Origin: an uncultured Steroidobacter sp.
GTDB taxonomy: Bacteria; Pseudomonadota; Gammaproteobacteria; Steroidobacterales; Steroidobacteraceae
Direction of reading: 5' to 3'
Length of the DNA: 64,000 bases
Assembly: GCA_937864115.1 (NCBI GenBank)
Contig: CALMII010000026.1
Coordinates: 1 to 64,000, forward strand
Shown here: positions 25,901 through 34,216 of the stretch, one piece after another
Position numbering within the stretch: the first letter of the stretch is position 1
How the letters are laid out: each line of letters starts with the position of its first letter
Notes under the pieces: model-generated
Seen by the model: only the letters and a program-made list of their open reading frames with translations
Told to the model about the DNA's origin: nothing
Databases searched by the model: none
Made by a program: the position numbers and the translations under genes

Positions 25901-26128
25901 GCCTTCGATGCCGGCGATGGAATCCTCGACCACCTGCGTGATCTTCGTTTCGATCACCTGTGCCGACGCGCCGCTGTAGTTGGTCGTGATGGAAACGACC
26001 GGCCGGTCGACGTCCGGATACTCGCGTACCGGCAGGCGATCGAGCGAGACCAGGCCGAAGATGATCAGCAGCAGGCTGATCACGATGGCCAGCACGGGCC
26101 GGCGGACGGAGGTTTCGGAGAGTTTCAT
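22982..26128 (-). CDS. RND multidrug efflux permease (HAE1 family)
   Basis: A 1048-residue inner-membrane proton antiporter, the standard AcrB/MexB length. The N-terminus is MKLSETSVRRPVLAIVISLLL. The two large periplasmic loops and 12 membrane segments are intact. The proton-relay aspartates lie in AIGLVVDDAIVVLENVHRR near residue 401. The porter domain has the PEEATLMWDGE-like turn before TM7. Its ATG overlaps the TGA of the upstream adaptor gene (ATGA, 26125-26128), a two-gene operon. No outer-membrane factor is encoded, so it must use one encoded elsewhere. Substrate unknown. Confidence 0.95.
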   Translation of the reverse strand: MKLSETSVRRPVLAIVISLLLIIFGLVSLDRLPVREYPDVDRPVVSITTNYSGASAQVIETKITQVVEDSIAGIEGILKIESESEDERSQVRIEFDISRDMDAAANDVRDRVARVLGNLPEESDPPEVIKADASAEAIMFLNFSMPGMSMLEVTDYAERNLVDRFSTVPGVARVSIGGGRRYAMRIWVDRQALAARQMTVTDIEDALRRENIELPAGRLESQTREFSLRTLVGLDTEDDFRNLVITRGQDGHLIRLGEVATVQLGAENERSDMRLNGKAGVGIGIEAQSKGNTLDIVRGVRAEVERIRQTLPAGALLAVSMDNGIAIEAALHEVVIAIVFALISVLAVIYAFLGNLRATLIPAVTIPVSIIASFVVMYAFGYSVNVLTLLGLVLAIGLVVDDAIVVLENVHRRTELGEAPLVAAVRGSHEIGFAVIATTLTLAAVFVPISFLPGDLGRLFREFGFTLAASVLFSALVALTLTPMLASKLPADALQRGRVSHAIDRFFQRLSGLYDRYLRSLIARPWLVVAAVAVLSVFGALTFRSIPSEFAPVADVGRAYITIEGPEGASFQYMDDYARQLEQIVFREMEKYGDIERVMMRVPNAFGGGSTGDVNSARAIVMLKNWSERKRSASEITQSLMVEAQKLPGVRASAGQPGSLGRRGFGQPVEAVIGGPDYETLSAWQAKLLPLAQANPGLRNVDTSYKERKPQIRVSVDRDRAADLGVSLETVGRTLETVLGSRVVTRYIDRGREYDVMLQASEDARQTVTDLTNIRVRSSRTGELIPLSNVVKLEEVSGAVELARFNRLRAIEIRASLAPGYEIGEAVKWFQDTVAKELPPEATLMWDGETGEFTRSGQQLFFTFFFALAIVYLVLAAQFESFVHPTIIMITVPLALIGAVFGLKLYGMTINIFSQIAVILLIGIAAKNGVLIVEFANQLRDRGVEFTEAVVQAAVTRLRPVLMTSLCTAFGAVPFLLATGAGAEQRRPIGIVVFYGTLVSVFLTLLAVPAIYSIFARKTQSPQHVSRMVDRMLGSNESTPDTVRESTK

Positions 26129-27216
26129 GAGCTGACTGTCGACGGCGCCTGCGCCTGTTCGCGTATGGCCGTGCCGTCGCGCAGGTTCTGCGTGCCGTCG
26201 ACGACGACGCGTTCGCCTTCCTTCACGCCGCTGACGATTTCGACTTCACCCGGGCGGCGCCGTCCGATCTTCACTTCGCGGCGATGCGCCACTTCGCCAT
26301 CGACGACGAACACGTACATGCGTCCCTGCTCGGGAATGATCGCGGCCTCGGGCACGAGCAGCGTGGCCACCACCGCGCCCTGCAACACGACGGTCATGAA
26401 CATGCCGGGTCGCAGCGCGCCGTCGCGGTTCGGGATGTCGGCGCGCACCGTCACCGATCGCGTCACCGGATCGATGCGTGAATCGATGTTGGTCACCTTG
26501 CCTTCGAATGGCCGGTTGGGCAGGCCGGCGGAATTCGCGGTCACCGCCAGGCCTTTCTTCAGCAGATAGAAATAGGTTTCCGGCACCGTGAAATCGAGCT
26601 TGATGGTCGAGGTGTCGTCCAGCGTCGTGATGACCGTGCCGGGACTCACCAGGCTGCCGACGCTGACGCGCCGAAAGCCCGTGCGGCCGTCGAAGCCGGC
26701 GCGGATGACGGTGTCGGAAAGCCGCGCGCTGGCCGCGTTCACGCGGGCGCGGTTGACCTTCAGCGTCGCTTCGATCTGATCGAGCTGCGATACGGACAGC
26801 GCCTGCTGCGCATAGAGTTCGCGACTGCGATTGAACTGGCTCTCGCTGTCGGCGAGTGCGGCCTGTGCTTCGGCCAGCGTTGCGCGCGCCTCGGCGCTGT
26901 CCAGTTCGACCAGCACGTCGCCGCGTCGCACGAAGTCGCCTTCCTCGAAGCGGATGGCCGTGACGATGTTGGAGCTCTTGGAAGTGACGTCGACGGATTC
27001 GTTGGCGCGGGCCGTGCCGACGGCTTCGATCTGCGTGCCGAGCGGCCGCGAGACGACAGGTGCCGAAATCACCGGGACGGTGGCGGAAACGCCCGGCGCG
27101 CCCGGATTGCCGGGGCCGGTCGCTGCCGGCTTGCTGCACGCGGTCGTCAGCAGCACGGCCGCCGCGAGGGCCGACCAGGCAGTGCATTGAAGTCGGTAAC
27201 AAACCTGTCTCGGCAT
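26125..27216 (-). CDS. RND efflux periplasmic adaptor (membrane fusion protein)
   Basis: A 363-residue lipoprotein: the signal peptide ends LLTTAC (lipobox Cys27), so it is anchored in the inner membrane. Order: barrel-sandwich half (IEAVGTARANESVDVTSKSSNIVTAIRFEEGDFVRRGDVLVELD), a helical hairpin (residues ~110-165), the second lipoyl half, then beta-barrel (LDFTVPETYFYLLKKGLAV) and membrane-proximal domains (VPEAAIIPEQGRMYVFVV). It links the permease to an outer-membrane channel. First gene of the operon, overlapping the permease start by four bases. Confidence 0.95.
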   Translation of the reverse strand: MPRQVCYRLQCTAWSALAAAVLLTTACSKPAATGPGNPGAPGVSATVPVISAPVVSRPLGTQIEAVGTARANESVDVTSKSSNIVTAIRFEEGDFVRRGDVLVELDSAEARATLAEAQAALADSESQFNRSRELYAQQALSVSQLDQIEATLKVNRARVNAASARLSDTVIRAGFDGRTGFRRVSVGSLVSPGTVITTLDDTSTIKLDFTVPETYFYLLKKGLAVTANSAGLPNRPFEGKVTNIDSRIDPVTRSVTVRADIPNRDGALRPGMFMTVVLQGAVVATLLVPEAAIIPEQGRMYVFVVDGEVAHRREVKIGRRRPGEVEIVSGVKEGERVVVDGTQNLRDGTAIREQAQAPSTVSS

Positions 27217-27420
27217 TGCAGATTCCCGTCGATCGCGCGACCGCCATTGTGCACCACGGTCAACGCATTGAGGGATTCAACTTGCGGCGGATTTCTGCGT
27301 GGCCCGCCGCCCGTCGGGGAAATTTCCTGACGGCATTGTCAGGTTGGCGTCCCTTCCGGCCACTGGCTGCAGCATCGGTGCAGGTGGACGCTCGTGCAAC
27401 TCGAATCAGGACACAACGCC

Positions 27421-29211
27421 ATGCGTTTCAAGTCGCGCAAGACCGCCGGTTACCAGGTGTTCGCAGTGACCGGCGTGAACACCGTGTCCTTCGCCATCGA
27501 CGCGCAGCAGGCCAGCACCCGCGGACTGCTCGGCTTCGCGGTGGAGCGGATCGATCGCATCGAGAAGCAGCGCTACTACATGGCCGGTTTCAAGGTGTTC
27601 CGGTCGGTGATCCCGCAGCCGGCACCGCAGCTCAGTGTCAGCACATTCAATCATCCGGTGCAGAGCTTCGTGTGGGACGACTTCACCGGCAAGCCGGACC
27701 GGCCGTACGAATACCTCTTTCACCCGCTGAAAGGCACGGCCCGCCGCCTCGATCGCAGCGCCGCACCGATTCACATCAAAGTGCGTACGGAACCGCTGTT
27801 CACGCGCGGACGCCACGACGTGTTCTTCAATCGCGGCGTCGCCAGCAGCCAGGCCTACGAAAGAAAATTCGGCAACAAGCCGCCCGACCGGCAGCCCACG
27901 GAAGAGAAGAAGGTCGAAGCAGCGCAATGGCTGAGCCGCGATCTCGACGAGGCCCTGCTCGAATTCGTGCGCCGCGCCCGCAAGGGCGACACGCTGCTCG
28001 GCTGCTTCTATGAATTCCGCTACCTGCCGATGGCGCTGGAACTGCGTGCGGCGCAGACACGCGGCGTGACCGTGAGGCTGATCCTCGATGCCAAGCAGAA
28101 CGCCGACAGTTTTCCCCGCGACGACAATCTCGACATGCTGCGACAGGCGCAGATCCCGCGCAGCGCCGTCACGCTGCGCGAAGCCCGCAAGGCCAGCATC
28201 CAGCACAACAAGTTCATGGTGCTGCTCAAAGGCAAGGACGCCCGGCCGTCGGCCGTGTGGACCGGCTCGACGAACCTGTCGGTCGGCGGCATTCACGGCC
28301 AGGCCAACGTCGGACACTGGGTGCGCAGTGCGGCGGTGGCGAAGATCTTTCGCGACTACTGGAATCTGCTGCAGACCGATCCCGGCGGCGCGTCAGGCGA
28401 CGATCCCGCAACCGTGCGCAGCAAGAACGCGGCGTTGCGGACCCGCGTCGAGACGCTGACGCCGGTGCCCGGGAGCAAGGCGCAGATCGTCGCCGGCATC
28501 ACACCGGTGCTGAGTCCGCGACGCGGCGACAAGGCCATGAATCTCTACGGCGAACTGCTCGACACCGCGCGGCAGCAGGCGTGCGTGACGCTCGCCTTCG
28601 GCGTCAATCGCGAATTCAAGGAGCTGCTGAAGGACAACAGCGACCAGAGCCACATCAGCTTCCTGCTGCTGGAAAAGAAGGATCAGCCCGCGGCCAACAG
28701 TGCGCAGCCGTTCATCGAGATCAATCGCAGCAACAACGTCTACATGGCCTGGGGCTCGTTCCTGCGCACGCCGCTGCATCAATGGGCGAAGGAAACGAGC
28801 GCACGCGGCCTCGGGCTCAACACGCACGTGAGCTTCATCCACAGCAAGTTCCTGCTGGTCGACCCCTTGAGCGACGATCCCATCGTCGTCACCGGCTCGG
28901 CGAATTTCAGCGCGGCGTCGGAGAACGAGAACGACGAGAACATGCTCATCATCCGCGGCCATCGCCGCGTCGCCGACATCTACTACACGGAGTTCAACCG
29001 TCTGTTCAATCACTACTACTTCCGCTCGGTGATCGAGTCCCTGCAGCAGGAGCAGGCGGGCAGCGATGCCGGCGATGCGATGCAGTCCAGCATCTTTCTC
29101 GACGAGACCGATGGCTGGTTGAAGAAATACAAGCGCGGCACGTTCCGCTGGAAGCGCGTGCGGGTCGCGGCGGCGATGCGGGGGTTCAGGCGGGAGAAGC
29201 AAGTCCCGTAG
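27421..29211 (+). CDS. Phospholipase D-like protein with one complete and one degenerate HKD motif
   Basis: A 596-residue cytosolic protein. Two PLD-type half-domains are visible. The first, SIQHNKFMVLLKGKD ... GSTNLS, has His and Lys but leucine where HxKx4D needs Asp. The second, FIHSKFLLVDPLSDDPIVVTGSANFS, is complete. An N-terminal ~170-residue region of unknown fold precedes them. The family includes nucleases, phosphodiesterases and lipases; no substrate can be assigned. The ATG at 27421 follows an AGGA; a GTG at 27394 would add nine residues. It stands alone between two backbone operons. Confidence 0.85.
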   Translation: MRFKSRKTAGYQVFAVTGVNTVSFAIDAQQASTRGLLGFAVERIDRIEKQRYYMAGFKVFRSVIPQPAPQLSVSTFNHPVQSFVWDDFTGKPDRPYEYLFHPLKGTARRLDRSAAPIHIKVRTEPLFTRGRHDVFFNRGVASSQAYERKFGNKPPDRQPTEEKKVEAAQWLSRDLDEALLEFVRRARKGDTLLGCFYEFRYLPMALELRAAQTRGVTVRLILDAKQNADSFPRDDNLDMLRQAQIPRSAVTLREARKASIQHNKFMVLLKGKDARPSAVWTGSTNLSVGGIHGQANVGHWVRSAAVAKIFRDYWNLLQTDPGGASGDDPATVRSKNAALRTRVETLTPVPGSKAQIVAGITPVLSPRRGDKAMNLYGELLDTARQQACVTLAFGVNREFKELLKDNSDQSHISFLLLEKKDQPAANSAQPFIEINRSNNVYMAWGSFLRTPLHQWAKETSARGLGLNTHVSFIHSKFLLVDPLSDDPIVVTGSANFSAASENENDENMLIIRGHRRVADIYYTEFNRLFNHYYFRSVIESLQQEQAGSDAGDAMQSSIFLDETDGWLKKYKRGTFRWKRVRVAAAMRGFRREKQVP

Positions 29212-29605
29212 AGGGGTGGCATGCCCTGCGCCAAACTCTGCCATGCACGGCCCGCGTTGCTGCCCCGACATGGAAGATCACAGGTCGTGATTGAGTTGCG
29301 GCGGAACTGCGCAGAAGATCGGGCTCTGCTAGTGCAATGGTCAACCCTCATGTTTTCGATTCTGCGGTCCGTCGCCTTCGCCGCCGCAATCGCCGCGACG
29401 ACGGGTACAAGGTGCCGGCGGGACGCATCGATGTGTGCAATGTGCCGCTGCCGGTGCGGGTGATGCAGTAAGGGTCTTCTTCATCTTCCTGTGGGGCCGG
29501 CTTTAGCCGGCCGTCCGGATGTCAGGCTGAGGCCTACAGGAAGATGGCCGGCTAAAGCCGGCCCCACAGGAAGCCGGCCCCACAGGAAGAGGGACGATTC
29601 CTGCG
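29212..29605. other. Intergenic region with REP-like element 3
   Basis: A 394-base gap between convergent genes. The part from 29489 to 29586 consists of palindromic modules: GTGGGGCCGGCTTTAGCCGGCC, a decayed GTCAGGCTGAGGCCTACAG, and GGCCGGCTAAAGCCGGCCCCACAG followed by a partial duplicate GCCGGCCCCACAG. The remainder (29212-29488) contains a short plus frame with no ribosome binding site, and I see no gene in it. Confidence 0.8.
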
Positions 29606-31138
29606 TCACCGGCCTGCCCGGTCGATATGCGAGTGATACAGCCGCAGCGCCAGCGCTCGCGCGATCCTGCGCGGCAGGAATCGGATGGCGATGCGATCGC
29701 TCATCGCACTGCCGCCGGCCGTATCCACGGACACGTTCGCCATGCGGTGACGACGATCGAAGGGCGAGGCCGTGAGTTGCACGGACTGCAGGCGATTGCG
29801 CGGCGTCACGATCAGCCGTCGGGTCAGCCAGCCGTAACGGAACAGCACGGCGTCGGGCGTCAGCGCCCAGCGCGTGTGCTTCACGTACAGATCGGCACGC
29901 CACCAGCCCAGCACCAGCATCACCGCGAGGAAGGCGACGATCCAGCGCGCATCCGGCTCGAACGGTGCTTCGGGCAGCAGATGCAGTGCGAGCGTGATCG
30001 CCGCGGCGACGAACGTCGCGAAATAGACGCTCTGGCGGAACAGGCGCTGCCGCGCGTGCGGCGCCAGCGGCTGCCAGTTCGGCTCGCCCGCGAAATCGAC
30101 GTCCGGCAACGCGACTGCCATCAGCGCCTTGGCCTGCATCGGCGTGCAGATCGGCGCCAGCCAGCGCGTGCGAACCTGCGACTGCTGCTTGCCGTCCTGC
30201 GAGGAACTGCTGTCGCCGGCGAGATCGACGCGCAGCGAGACGCGGCCGAACAGACGATGCAGCAGCGACTGCGTCTGGTGGACGGACTGAATGCGCGGGA
30301 TGCGCAGCGTGAGTGCGAGCCGGGTGAGCAGGCCGTGCCGTACGCGCAGATCCTGTCCGTGCCGCGTCAGCGTGAAATCGAACAGCGTGACCAGCGCGAA
30401 GCCGACCGACAGCAGTCGCAGTGTCAGGACGAATGTCACGAGGCCCGCCAGCGCCAGGCCCGCCTGCATCGCGATGCCGAGCGCCGCGAGATGGCTCAAC
30501 TGCGACTGCTCGAACCACACCGCGGCGCTCTGGCGCGATATCTCGAACGTCCCCGCCTGATACAGAAAACCAAACAGTGCGGCCACCACGATCATGCCGC
30601 GGTTGTCGATCAGGCCGTAGCGGATCAGCTCCGCGGGCGGCAGTTGCAGCAACACTTCATCCTGCGCTGCCGGGGCGGCGTGCGTCGGCGCGGGCCGGCC
30701 GCGATTGAAGACCTGGTCGCGCAGCTCCTGCGTCGCTTCGAGACTCAGGACGCGGATCGTCGCTTCGGCCTTGCCGCCGGTGGAGGTGGCGATGCTGACT
30801 TCCGCGACACCGAGCAGCCGGTGCAGCAGGCCGCGCTTCACGTCGATGTTCTCGATGCGCGGATACTCGATCTGCCGCAGATTGCGGAAGAACAGGCCTT
30901 CCTTGATCACCAGGCCGCGCGGCCCGAAGCCGTAGCGATAGAGCCATTGCTGCCACAGCGCACCGACGAGCAGCGGCACGAGAATCAGCGCGCCCCACAG
31001 CTCCGCGTCATTGCGTGCACCGAAGATCATGAACGCGATCACCGGCACGATGAACTGGCGGATGAAGGTCGCGAGTGCGAACAGCCACGACAGCGGATGC
31101 AGGCGCAGTTCGGGCTGGAAATCCGTCTCAGACGCCAC
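29606..31138 (-). CDS. ydbT: bPH2-domain membrane protein, YdbT-like
   Basis: A 510-residue inner-membrane protein. It carries several bacterial PH-like (bPH2) domains in alternation with membrane hairpins; examples are VIKEGLFFRNLRQIEYPRIENIDVKRG, RVRHGLLTRLALTLRIPRIQSVHQTQS and LFRYGWLTRRLIVTPRNRLQSVQL. Each shows the 'G...(R)...IP..RIQ(S/N)(V/I)' pattern. Role unknown; often paired with YdbS. The GTG start at 31138 overlaps the ydbS stop, giving translational coupling. A longer upstream frame exists but lies entirely within ydbS. Confidence 0.9.
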   Translation of the reverse strand: MASETDFQPELRLHPLSWLFALATFIRQFIVPVIAFMIFGARNDAELWGALILVPLLVGALWQQWLYRYGFGPRGLVIKEGLFFRNLRQIEYPRIENIDVKRGLLHRLLGVAEVSIATSTGGKAEATIRVLSLEATQELRDQVFNRGRPAPTHAAPAAQDEVLLQLPPAELIRYGLIDNRGMIVVAALFGFLYQAGTFEISRQSAAVWFEQSQLSHLAALGIAMQAGLALAGLVTFVLTLRLLSVGFALVTLFDFTLTRHGQDLRVRHGLLTRLALTLRIPRIQSVHQTQSLLHRLFGRVSLRVDLAGDSSSSQDGKQQSQVRTRWLAPICTPMQAKALMAVALPDVDFAGEPNWQPLAPHARQRLFRQSVYFATFVAAAITLALHLLPEAPFEPDARWIVAFLAVMLVLGWWRADLYVKHTRWALTPDAVLFRYGWLTRRLIVTPRNRLQSVQLTASPFDRRHRMANVSVDTAGGSAMSDRIAIRFLPRRIARALALRLYHSHIDRAGR

Positions 31139-31586
31139 TGGTCGTGCTCTCCGCCAGCAGCGCATCGCGCAATGCGATGGCGTCCGGATGCGCAAGGCCC
31201 GGCAGTTCGATCATCGTGTGCCGGCTGCCGGCGGTGTAGAGCTTGAGCGTGCCGACGCCATAGCGGCGCTGCAGCGGACCCTGCGATACATCGGTGTGCT
31301 GGATGCGGGCGCGGGGCAGGGCGATGTGCGAGCGCCAGAGAACGCCGCGTTCGATCACGATGCCGGTGGCGTCGACGCCATAGCGCAGATGACGGTAGTA
31401 GGTCGGCGGCCAGAGCCAGACGAGCAGCACGCCGGAGAGCCCGAGGACGATCAGCGCGCTGGCCCAGAGGCTGCCGCTGCGCGGCAGCAGCGTGGCCGTG
31501 GCGACCAGGAAGACGATGAACAGGGCGATGAGCCACTGCCAGCGCCAGACGCTGATGATGGCGGGGTCGGTGGTCGATGTTTGCAT
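31128..31586 (-). CDS. ydbS: bPH2-domain membrane protein, YdbS-like
   Basis: A 152-residue protein with two membrane segments (near 14-32 and 42-60) followed by a single PH-like domain. That domain contains VIERGVLWRSHIALPRARIQHTDVSQGPLQRRYGVGTLKLYTAG and the closing ELPGLAHPDAIALRDALL. The length and layout match E. coli YdbS. It is the first gene of the ydbS-ydbT pair, overlapping its partner by 11 bases. A REP-like element separates it from the acyl-CoA dehydrogenase gene downstream of its promoter side. Confidence 0.88.
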   Translation of the reverse strand: MQTSTTDPAIISVWRWQWLIALFIVFLVATATLLPRSGSLWASALIVLGLSGVLLVWLWPPTYYRHLRYGVDATGIVIERGVLWRSHIALPRARIQHTDVSQGPLQRRYGVGTLKLYTAGSRHTMIELPGLAHPDAIALRDALLAESTTSGV

Positions 31587-31601
31587 TCGTGTCCTGTGAA
31601 T

Positions 31602-31679
31602 TGTGGGGCCGGCTTTCCCGCGGGATTTCCTTCGGTCACAGCCGGCCTTCGAGAGTCAGGCTGAAGCCTGACCTACAGA
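31602..31679. repeat. REP-like element 4
   Basis: An extended module (TGTGGGGCCGGCTTTCCCGCGGGATTTCC ... CAGCCGGCC) similar to the diverged part of element 1, then GTCAGGCTGAAGCCTGACCTACAG. It lies between the acyl-CoA dehydrogenase stop and the ydbS start. Confidence 0.8.
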
Positions 31680-31684
31680 AGAAT

Positions 31685-32848
31685 CTAACTCTTCGTCAGC
31701 TTCCGATCATCGAGTTCCAGCGAGCGGCCGATGATCTCGCGCATGATTTCATTGCTGCCGGCGAGGATGCGGCTGATGCGCGCGCCGGTGTACATGCGGC
31801 AGATCGGATACTCCTCCATGTAGCCTGCGCCGCCGTGCAGTTGCACGCATTCGTCGACGACGCGGCCTTCCAGTTCGGTCGTGAGCAGTTTCACCTTCGC
31901 CGCGGCGACAGGGTCCAGCCGGCCGGCGTTGTGTTCCAGCACGCAGTGGTCGACATACACCTGCAGCGCATCGATCTCGGCGCGCATCTGTGCGAGCCTG
32001 AAGCGCGAGTGCTGGAACGTCCCGATCGGCTGGCCGAACGCCTTGCGTTCCTTCACGAACTGCAGCGTGATGTCGAAGGCGTGCTGTGCGACCGAGATGG
32101 CGCCCGCGGCGGTGATCAGGCGTTCCTCGGCGAGAAAGTGCGTCAGGGAATGAAATCCCTTGCCGGGTTCGCCGAGCACGTTGTGCTTCGGCACCTTCAC
32201 GTCATCGAAGAACAGCTCGGAGGTGTCCTGCGCCTTGAGGCCCATCTTCCTCAGGTTGCGGCCGCGCCGGAACCCTTCCATGTCGCGCTCGACGATGAAC
32301 AGGCCGAGTCCGTGGCGTTTCTCGGGATCGGTGCGCGCCACGACGATGAACACGTCGCCGATCTGGCCATTGGAGATGTAGGTTTTCGAGCCGTTCAGCA
32401 GCCAGTGATCGCCCTGGTCTTCCGCGCGCGTGCGAATGCCGGCGAGGTCGCTGCCGGCGCCGGGCTCGGTCATGGCGATGCCGAGGATGGTTTCGCCGCT
32501 GATGCACTTCGGCAGCAGCCGCGCCTTCTGTTCCGGCGTGCCCAGGGCGCCGATGTACGGTGCGACGAGGCGCGAATGCAGCGTCATGAAGAAGCCGCCT
32601 TCGCCATGCCTGGTGTTTTCCTCGATCAGGATCTGTTCGTAGCGGAAGTCGCGCACGCCGGCGCCGCCGTATTCCGGATCGGCCCACATGAGCAGGTAGC
32701 CCTGCTCGCCGGCCTTGCGGAACGCGTCGCGATCGACAAACCCCTGATCGCGCCAGCGCGCGCCATTCGGCCCGATTTCGCTCTGGAAGAAGCGGCGTGC
32801 GGAATCGCGGAACTGTTCGTGTTCGGCTTCGAAGAGGTGACGCGTCAT
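31685..32848 (-). CDS. Acyl-CoA dehydrogenase
   Basis: A 387-residue FAD flavoprotein of beta-oxidation type. Motifs: FAD-contacting GIAMTEPGAGSDLAGI and WLLNGSKTYISNG. Near the C-terminus are QLHGGAGYMEEYPICRMYTGARISRILAGSNEIMREIIGR. The 'YEGT' glutamate of medium-chain enzymes is absent (RILAGS), as in long-chain-type enzymes, where the base is a glutamate on another helix; AEERLI is a plausible site. It would oxidise an acyl-CoA to the 2-enoyl-CoA. Start at 32848 (MTRHLFEAEH); 13 upstream codons look non-coding. Single gene. Confidence 0.92.
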   Translation of the reverse strand: MTRHLFEAEHEQFRDSARRFFQSEIGPNGARWRDQGFVDRDAFRKAGEQGYLLMWADPEYGGAGVRDFRYEQILIEENTRHGEGGFFMTLHSRLVAPYIGALGTPEQKARLLPKCISGETILGIAMTEPGAGSDLAGIRTRAEDQGDHWLLNGSKTYISNGQIGDVFIVVARTDPEKRHGLGLFIVERDMEGFRRGRNLRKMGLKAQDTSELFFDDVKVPKHNVLGEPGKGFHSLTHFLAEERLITAAGAISVAQHAFDITLQFVKERKAFGQPIGTFQHSRFRLAQMRAEIDALQVYVDHCVLEHNAGRLDPVAAAKVKLLTTELEGRVVDECVQLHGGAGYMEEYPICRMYTGARISRILAGSNEIMREIIGRSLELDDRKLTKS

Positions 32849-32989
32849 GATCGTCGTCCGTTTCCGGAGAGAAGCGGCACTAGACACGAGCCCACGGGCA
32901 TTATCAATCGTCGCAACCGATTAGGCATCGTCCGCATCGGGCCTGCGGGAACTCGACGCCCATCCGCAGAATTCTCCTCAGGAGCAATC

Positions 32990-33082
32990 ATGGAAGACGC
33001 GGCATACTGCGGGCGCCCCTCGGGGCAGGAGAATATTCCCATGGGCAGGCGAACGGTTCGTTGCGCAGTCGGAGACCTATGA
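32990..33082 (+). CDS. 30-residue leader ORF coupled to the next gene
   Basis: A well-spaced AGGAG precedes the ATG. The frame reads MEDAAYCGRPSGQENIPMGR and ends in a TGA that overlaps the ATG of the next gene (ATGA, 33079-33082). This is the pattern of a coupled leader peptide. The sequence has no Sec signal or known motif. Too short for certainty; an accidental frame is possible. Confidence 0.4.
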   Translation: MEDAAYCGRPSGQENIPMGRRTVRCAVGDL

Positions 33083-34197
33083 GCGGATCGCACCGTGCGG
33101 CCGTGCGCCTGACGATGCTGTGGCTGCTCATGGCAGCCGCCGTGCATGCGCAGGAGGATGCGGCACCGCCCACCCCGCCGGCGGTGGAAGTTCCGGTCGT
33201 GCCCGAAACCCTCGAACCCGTCAAACCCACGGCCGAGGAACTGGGCGCCATGGATGTCTGTGCGGAAATGCATGACGAGAAGGCGCTCAACATGCTCGAA
33301 CGCGCCCGGCGCCAGCTGTCGATCGCCGCCTGTGCCTCGTCCGCGTGGCTCGATGGGCTGTTCGGCGACCAGATGCTGTACGAGGAATATCGGGAAACCT
33401 ACGGCACGCTTTCCGTCGGTACGCTCTGGAGCGACTACGACGGTTTCGATCCGCGGCTGCGTTTCCGCATCCGGCTGCAACTGCCGCAATGGGACGAGCG
33501 GATCTCGGCCTTCGCCGGGCGCGTCGGCGAAGAGGACTACATCAGCGACGTCGAAGACGACTTCGACGCATTGCCCTCGCGGCAGTTCGGCAGTCTCGAA
33601 GACGACAGCGTGCTGCTGGGCCTGGGATACGCGAATCCGAAGCGCACCGGCAACGATTTCGACGCCAGTGTCGGCGTGCGCCTGGATATGCCGCTCGATC
33701 CCTATGCCCGCACACGCTACGAGATCGTGCGCAACTTCGCGGAGCACTATGTCTTCAGCGGTCGCGAAACCGTCTTCTGGCAGAACTCCGAAGGCTTCGG
33801 CAGCACCACGCGGCTCTATCTCGATCGTGCCTTGTCCGATCGCTTCCTGCTGCGCTGGGCCAATCTCGGCAAGTACACCGAGGAGACCAAGGGCCTGGAA
33901 TGGTATTCGCAGGTGACGCTGTTTCAGAGCGTCGGCGATCGCATGGGGCTCGCCTGGCAGGCGCAGATCGAAGGCGCGACCGACAATGAAGTGCAGATCA
34001 CCCGCACCGCTGCGCGACTGATCATGCGTCGCCAGTTCCGCAACCCGGACTGGCTGTTCCTCGAATTGCGTGCCGGCGTCGCGTGGCCGCGCGAAAAGCT
34101 CTACGAGGAACGCGAGGCCACGCCCGAACTCGGCATCGCGCTGGAGATGCAGTTCGGCCAGCGCCGGCAGCGCTGGTACCAGCGCGACAAGGAATAG
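33079..34197 (+). CDS. Probable outer-membrane beta-barrel protein
   Basis: A 372-residue exported protein with a signal peptide (MLWLLMAAAVHAQ). A proline-rich linker follows (APPTPPAVEVPVVPE), then a helix with two cysteines (CAEMHDE ... AACASSAW). The rest has many alternating amphipathic strands (RLRFRIRLQLPQWDERISAFAGRV, LLGLGYANPKRTGNDFDASVGVRLDMPL, ATPELGIALEMQFGQ). The repeated 'D-A-S-V-G-V-R-L' strands suggest an outer-membrane barrel. The family is unknown to me. GGAG ribosome binding site. The DNA ligase gene follows within 20 bases. Confidence 0.7.
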   Translation: MSGSHRAAVRLTMLWLLMAAAVHAQEDAAPPTPPAVEVPVVPETLEPVKPTAEELGAMDVCAEMHDEKALNMLERARRQLSIAACASSAWLDGLFGDQMLYEEYRETYGTLSVGTLWSDYDGFDPRLRFRIRLQLPQWDERISAFAGRVGEEDYISDVEDDFDALPSRQFGSLEDDSVLLGLGYANPKRTGNDFDASVGVRLDMPLDPYARTRYEIVRNFAEHYVFSGRETVFWQNSEGFGSTTRLYLDRALSDRFLLRWANLGKYTEETKGLEWYSQVTLFQSVGDRMGLAWQAQIEGATDNEVQITRTAARLIMRRQFRNPDWLFLELRAGVAWPREKLYEEREATPELGIALEMQFGQRRQRWYQRDKE

Positions 34198-34216
34198 CGA
34201 GCGAAGATCTACCGCC

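Noticed and set aside
23057..26569. 1170-codon plus-strand open frame opposite the RND operon
   Set aside because: It is an antisense shadow of the RND permease and adaptor: composition is His/Arg/Asp-rich, with no domain and no ribosome binding site, as expected for high-GC codon usage.
29221..29463. 80-codon plus-strand frame after the PLD gene
   Set aside because: No ribosome binding site, cysteine-rich low-complexity product, adjacent to a REP-like element; looks accidental.
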